Below are positions 62,760 to 64,000 of a stretch of DNA of 64,000 nucleotides, in pieces; the stretch's first letter is position 1, and every line of letters starts with the position of its first letter. Made by a program: the position numbers and the translations under genes. Source of the stretch: Variovorax atrisoli 110B (GTDB lineage Bacteria > Pseudomonadota > Gammaproteobacteria > Burkholderiales > Burkholderiaceae_C); the NCBI RefSeq assembly GCF_000382045.1, contig NZ_KB907451.1, positions 248,001-312,000 on the forward strand. The letters run 5' to 3'. A model generated the notes under the pieces. That model was given only the letters and a program-made list of their open reading frames with translations. It made no database searches and had not been told where the DNA came from.

Positions 62760-63758
62760 ATGACCAAGAAAGTGGCCACACCGATGACCCCCACCCGATT
62801 CACCCGACGTTCATTCACCGCGATTGCCGCCGCGGCGGCGCTTTGCGGCATCGCTGCGGCCCACGCTCAGCAGCGCGTGATCCACATCGTCGTGCCCTTC
62901 GGCACCGGCGCGGTGCAGGACACGGTGGCGCGCGCCTTCAACAACGAGCTGGGCGCCGCGCTGAACGCCAGCGCCATCGTCGAGAACCGCGCGGGCGCAG
63001 GCGGCACCGTGGGCGCGGCGATCGTGGCGCGCGCGCCGGCCGACGGCAACACGCTGGTCCTCGCCGCGGCGAGCCACAACATCGCGGGCTTCCTCTACAG
63101 CAAGCTCAGCTACGACCCGCTGAAGGACTTCGTCGGCGTCGCCAACGTCGGCAACGCGGGCTACGTGCTCGCGGTGTCCAGCGGCATGGGCGTGTCGAGC
63201 ACGGCCGACTTCATCAAGGAGGTCAAGGCCAATCCCGGCAAGTACAACTACGCCTCCGCCGGCAACGGCAGTGCCACGCACCTGGCGATGGCCTCCTTCC
63301 TCGCGAAGGCGGGCCTGCAGATGACGCACATCCCGACCAAGTCGACCGGCGAGGCCGTCAACGAGGTGCTCGCGGGCCGCGTGCAGGCGGTGATCTCGTC
63401 GAGCATCGGCGTGATGGGCTTCCAGGAGGACGCGCGCATGAAGCTGCTGGCCTCCACCGGCCAGTCGCGCAGCCCCTTCCTGCCCAAGCTGCCGACCGTG
63501 GCCGAGAGCGGCCTGCCCGGCTACGCCTTCGATTCGTGGATCGGCCTGCTCGCGCCGGCCGGCACGCCCAAGGCCGAGGTCGAGCGCCTGAACGCCGTGA
63601 CCAACAAGGTGCTGGCCGACCCGGTGATCCAGGAACGCTTCAAGCGCCTGGGCGTGGAGCCGCGCAGCCAGAGCGCGGAGGAGTTCCAGAAGCTGCTGCG
63701 CGCAGACTGGGATGCGATGGGGGCGGTGGTGAAGGCCTCGGGGGCGAAGGTCGACTAG
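62760..63758 (+). CDS. Tripartite tricarboxylate transporter substrate-binding protein (Bug/TctC family)
   Basis: A 332-residue periplasmic binding protein. It has a signal peptide (FTAIAAAAALCGIAAAHAQ) and the Bug core: IHIVVPFGTGAVQDTVARAF, VENRAGAGGTVGAAIVA, YASAGNGSATHLAMASF and DSWIGLLAPAGTPKAEVERL. ATG 62784 is an alternative start. Probably in one operon with the amidohydrolase upstream, and binds a carboxylate related to its reaction. Confidence 0.92.
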   Translation: MTKKVATPMTPTRFTRRSFTAIAAAAALCGIAAAHAQQRVIHIVVPFGTGAVQDTVARAFNNELGAALNASAIVENRAGAGGTVGAAIVARAPADGNTLVLAAASHNIAGFLYSKLSYDPLKDFVGVANVGNAGYVLAVSSGMGVSSTADFIKEVKANPGKYNYASAGNGSATHLAMASFLAKAGLQMTHIPTKSTGEAVNEVLAGRVQAVISSSIGVMGFQEDARMKLLASTGQSRSPFLPKLPTVAESGLPGYAFDSWIGLLAPAGTPKAEVERLNAVTNKVLADPVIQERFKRLGVEPRSQSAEEFQKLLRADWDAMGAVVKASGAKVD

Positions 63759-63766
63759 GTGTGAAG

Positions 63767-63789
63767 TGTCAAGAGCTCATTTCTTGACA
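63767..63789. other. Inverted repeat downstream of the Bug gene
   Basis: Perfect 8-bp arms TGTCAAGA and TCTTGACA around a 7-base loop, just after the stop of the Bug gene. It could be an mRNA 3' hairpin or an operator. No U-run follows, so not a standard terminator. Confidence 0.45.
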
Positions 63790-63916
63790 AGTCGAGCCTG
63801 GACCCCGGACCGAAGCCGCTGATGCCGCGGTGCCAGCCGGCCAGGGCATCCGTTCGCCGGGCCAGGTTCCGGCAGGTCCAGCCGCAGGCCCGTTCGCGCA
63901 GCGCGGTCTGGACTGC

Positions 63917-64000
63917 CTATCGGGCAGGTGCGAGCGTGCAGCGGTGGAAGCTGCCCTGTTTCATCACCACCGGCACGCGTTCGGGCTGCTGCAGCAAGCT
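63917..64000 (-). CDS. C-terminal end of an unidentified gene running off the right edge
   Basis: An open minus-strand frame of 27 codons ending in TAG at 63917-63919. It reads SLLQQPERVPVVMKQGSFHR and a final CTLAPAR. The ordered composition suggests a real protein tail, but no family can be named from this length. Confidence 0.35.
   Translation of the reverse strand, partial: SLLQQPERVPVVMKQGSFHRCTLAPAR

Overview
The window looks like a chromosome segment of a high-GC betaproteobacterium of the Comamonadaceae, most likely Variovorax or a close relative. This is inferred from gene content and style: Bug/TctC solute-binding proteins, many LysR regulators, adjacent tkt and gap, a Comamonadaceae-type intergenic repeat and strong GC bias at third codon positions. 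No tRNA, rRNA or CRISPR array was seen.

Left flank (1-19197), ordinary chromosome. A spermidine-synthase-like gene runs off the left edge. It is followed by a tightly packed run of an exported FAD oxidoreductase, a saccharopine-dehydrogenase-like protein, a SRPBCC protein and two small membrane proteins. Next come a 2008-residue bacterial alpha-2-macroglobulin and penicillin-binding protein 1C (the known yfhM-pbpC pairing), a secreted phytase-like esterase, a Fur-box-controlled DUF3649-PepSY-DUF3325 operon for iron uptake, and an aldo/keto reductase.

Mobile element (19198-38486), the most interesting part. A 19,289-bp block of visibly lower GC is bounded by inverted repeats (30 of 32 bases identical, 5'-TG...CA-3') and flanked by a perfect 5-bp duplication, GCCGC. 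Each end carries several copies of a motif close to AGTTCTTTAC. They are spread out on the left and in strict 20-bp tandem on the right, which is the end design of Tn7-superfamily transposons. No transposase gene was recognised inside. The cargo includes a 1326-residue SIR2-domain protein (probable anti-phage NADase), a candidate PD-(D/E)XK nuclease-fold protein, gene relics, and a protein made of 17-residue tandem repeats. It also includes a secreted GH19-like hydrolase with two lipoproteins, and a coupled operon of metallophosphoesterases, HAD phosphatases and ParS/MbcA-type domains beside an XRE regulator. The insertion split a divergent aldo/keto reductase-LysR gene pair.

Right flank (38487-64000), chromosome again. 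LysR; pepP-murU-speD; tkt and gap with a bidirectional terminator; two lipoproteins; an Nramp transporter; an M4 protease of protealysin type with an emfourin-like inhibitor. Then follow a LysR-tartrate/malate dehydrogenase-Bug cluster, YciI, two pirins, a VOC protein and a CYTH/CHAD triphosphatase separated by a double palindromic operator, a membrane protein, SlyD, and a LysR regulator divergent from a DoxX-FMN reductase-pirin operon. The window ends with an M20 amidohydrolase, a second Bug protein and the tail of a gene on the minus strand.
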